The notes under the pieces are model-generated. The model worked only from the letters and a program-made list of their open reading frames with translations, was not told where the DNA came from and ran no database searches. Made by a program: the position numbers and the translations under genes. 64,000 bases of DNA from an uncultured Alistipes sp. (lineage in GTDB: Bacteria; Bacteroidota; Bacteroidia; Bacteroidales; Rikenellaceae): assembly GCA_949285535.1 (NCBI GenBank), contig CASDZP010000006.1, positions 1 through 64,000 on the forward strand, read 5' to 3'. Within the stretch, counting starts at the first letter, position 1. Every line of letters starts with the position of its first letter. Positions 63,289 to 64,000 of the stretch are shown one piece after another.

Positions 63289-63747
63289 TTATTTTAAGAT
63301 AATACAAGGCGTAGAGCTATGGGCTATACTATAATGTAATGACGAGAGTTGGCTTGAGTTGTCGAATGGGGCAAAGACAACTTCCGATGCAAGATCGGCT
63401 GTAAGCCAATTACGGGTTTGAGAGTTTGAGAACGATGGGCGTGAGTAGTCTCGGAACGACACGAACAACACCCTATTGCTGTCATAAGCCGATTGCAAGT
63501 GCGTTGGGATTTTTCGGTATAGAGAACGCCCTAGAGCGACTACGACAGAACAGCCATTGGCGAGCAGAATATCAAGCACAGCTCGCTCGATTGGAGAGTG
63601 AAAGCCGCTAATTACAATCTTATCAGTTTGAGCAATTTCGTGCGCCCACCGCTTGGCCAGGTCAAGTGCTTCAGGCGGTGCTGTGCGAGATGCGAAGAAG
63701 GCAACCAAATATCTATCCAACAACTCCTTGTTACCAGATAAGTCCAT
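63289..63747 (-). CDS. DprA/SLOG-like Rossmann-fold protein
   Basis: A 152-residue protein with the features of the DprA-like (SLOG) fold: IVISGFHSPIERAVLDILL, SVVVALGRSLYRKI and a middle YDSNRVLFVSFRDY. It is shorter than true DprA (no SAM or C-terminal winged helix). Such stand-alone copies are often found next to integrases of Bacteroidetes elements; the role, perhaps nucleotide or DNA sensing, is unknown. The start codon directly follows seven T of the upstream hairpin. Confidence 0.75.
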   Translation of the reverse strand: MDLSGNKELLDRYLVAFFASRTAPPEALDLAKRWAHEIAQTDKIVISGFHSPIERAVLDILLANGCSVVVALGRSLYRKIPTHLQSAYDSNRVLFVSFRDYSRPSFSNSQTRNWLTADLASEVVFAPFDNSSQLSSLHYSIAHSSTPCIILK

Positions 63748-63835
63748 AAAAAAAGCGCAGGCTTCTGCATTAACTTACCCAACATCGAGGCCTTGGCTGC
63801 CTACAAAACGAATAAGCAACACAGAAAGCCCACGC
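63748..63835 (-). promoter_or_regulatory. Structured leader/terminator-like hairpin at the DprA-like start codon
   Basis: On the minus strand GCGTGGGCTTTCTG (63835-63822) pairs with CAGAAGCCTGCGC (63667.. correct span 63767-63755) over 13 bp with one bulged U and two G-U pairs, followed by seven T (63754-63748) and then the ATG. A CCAA/TTGG hairpin lies inside. It may be an attenuator or a separate small RNA. From 63836 to the edge nothing else is recognised. Confidence 0.68.
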
Positions 63836-64000
63836 AGGATGATATATAAGCACACACTGAGCCAATGTCAGTGGTGGATATATACACCTATCGTGGACAT
63901 CTGCGATGTTGAAGATTACGACAATAAATGTCTACTAATATGTATTGGCTTAACGCTTAAAGTCGTAAGCCGTAACAAAGATAAGTAAAATTTCCTCAAA

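Noticed and set aside
63653-63988. Plus-strand frame at the right edge
   Set aside because: It crosses the DprA-like start codon and the hairpin in antisense and has no family features.

Overview
The window is a chromosomal segment of a Bacteroidales bacterium; the family cannot be fixed from sequence alone. Evidence includes Bacteroidetes-type promoters (TTTG, about 19-21 bases, then TAnnTTTG) in front of several genes, the block ftsX-DUF3098-uppP-truB-queA, the block parA-parB-DUF5683-mltD, a histone H1-like Hc1 protein, a serine-type sulfatase, and a Fibrobacter-paralogous-domain surface protein. The housekeeping part is moderately G+C rich. The stretches 1-2.7 kb, 35.8-37.5 kb and 50.4-59.0 kb are visibly richer in A/T and look accessory.

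Layout. 1-2.7 kb: the 3' part of a large cell-surface protein and a small membrane protein. 2.7-3.0 kb: an array of strong hairpins. 3.0-10.0 kb: ileS, a DksA/TraR-like protein, a polysaccharide flippase, a low-molecular-weight phosphatase and Hc1. 10.2-12.7 kb (minus): a three-gene unit of ferredoxin-PAS sensor, SpoIIE-type phosphatase and cobalamin adenosyltransferase. 12.8-18.4 kb: cold-shock protein, cutC, M23 peptidase, an MFS transporter and a DUF3089 lipoprotein. 18.6-25.1 kb: YfhO-type membrane protein, ftsX, DUF3098, uppP, truB and queA. 25.2-29.9 kb: an alpha-glucan operon (debranching enzyme, glycosyltransferase, GH57). 30.2-35.5 kb: AraC regulator, alpha/beta hydrolase, ung, cysteine desulfidase-like protein and OsmC. 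35.8-37.7 kb: two paralogous exported proteins, one frameshifted, and tRNA-Ser(GCU). 38.0-40.6 kb: sulfatase and ureohydrolase. 41.0-50.3 kb: a dynamin-like GTPase, parA, parB, DUF5683, mltD, phoH and purC.

50.4-59.0 kb is an accessory island. It holds an IS982-family insertion sequence, a five-gene minus-strand operon in which three consecutive proteins start with nearly the same zinc ribbon, a highly structured non-coding RNA, a divergent HTH-transmembrane protein and a WG-repeat lipoprotein. mnmE (59.3-60.9 kb) returns to the core genome. Directly behind its stop codon begins what looks like an integrative element: GGTAC-type repeats, a zinc-finger protein with four HTH domains, a tyrosine integrase, and a DprA/SLOG-like protein whose leader ends in a terminator-like hairpin touching the start codon. 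The element runs off the right edge.

The most notable signals are the structured RNA at 56.6-56.84 kb, whose helices are supported by exact long-range complementarity; the zinc-ribbon operon, in which one gene has an A9 tract that breaks its frame; the probable integration into the 3' end of mnmE; and the dynamin-like GTPase next to parAB.
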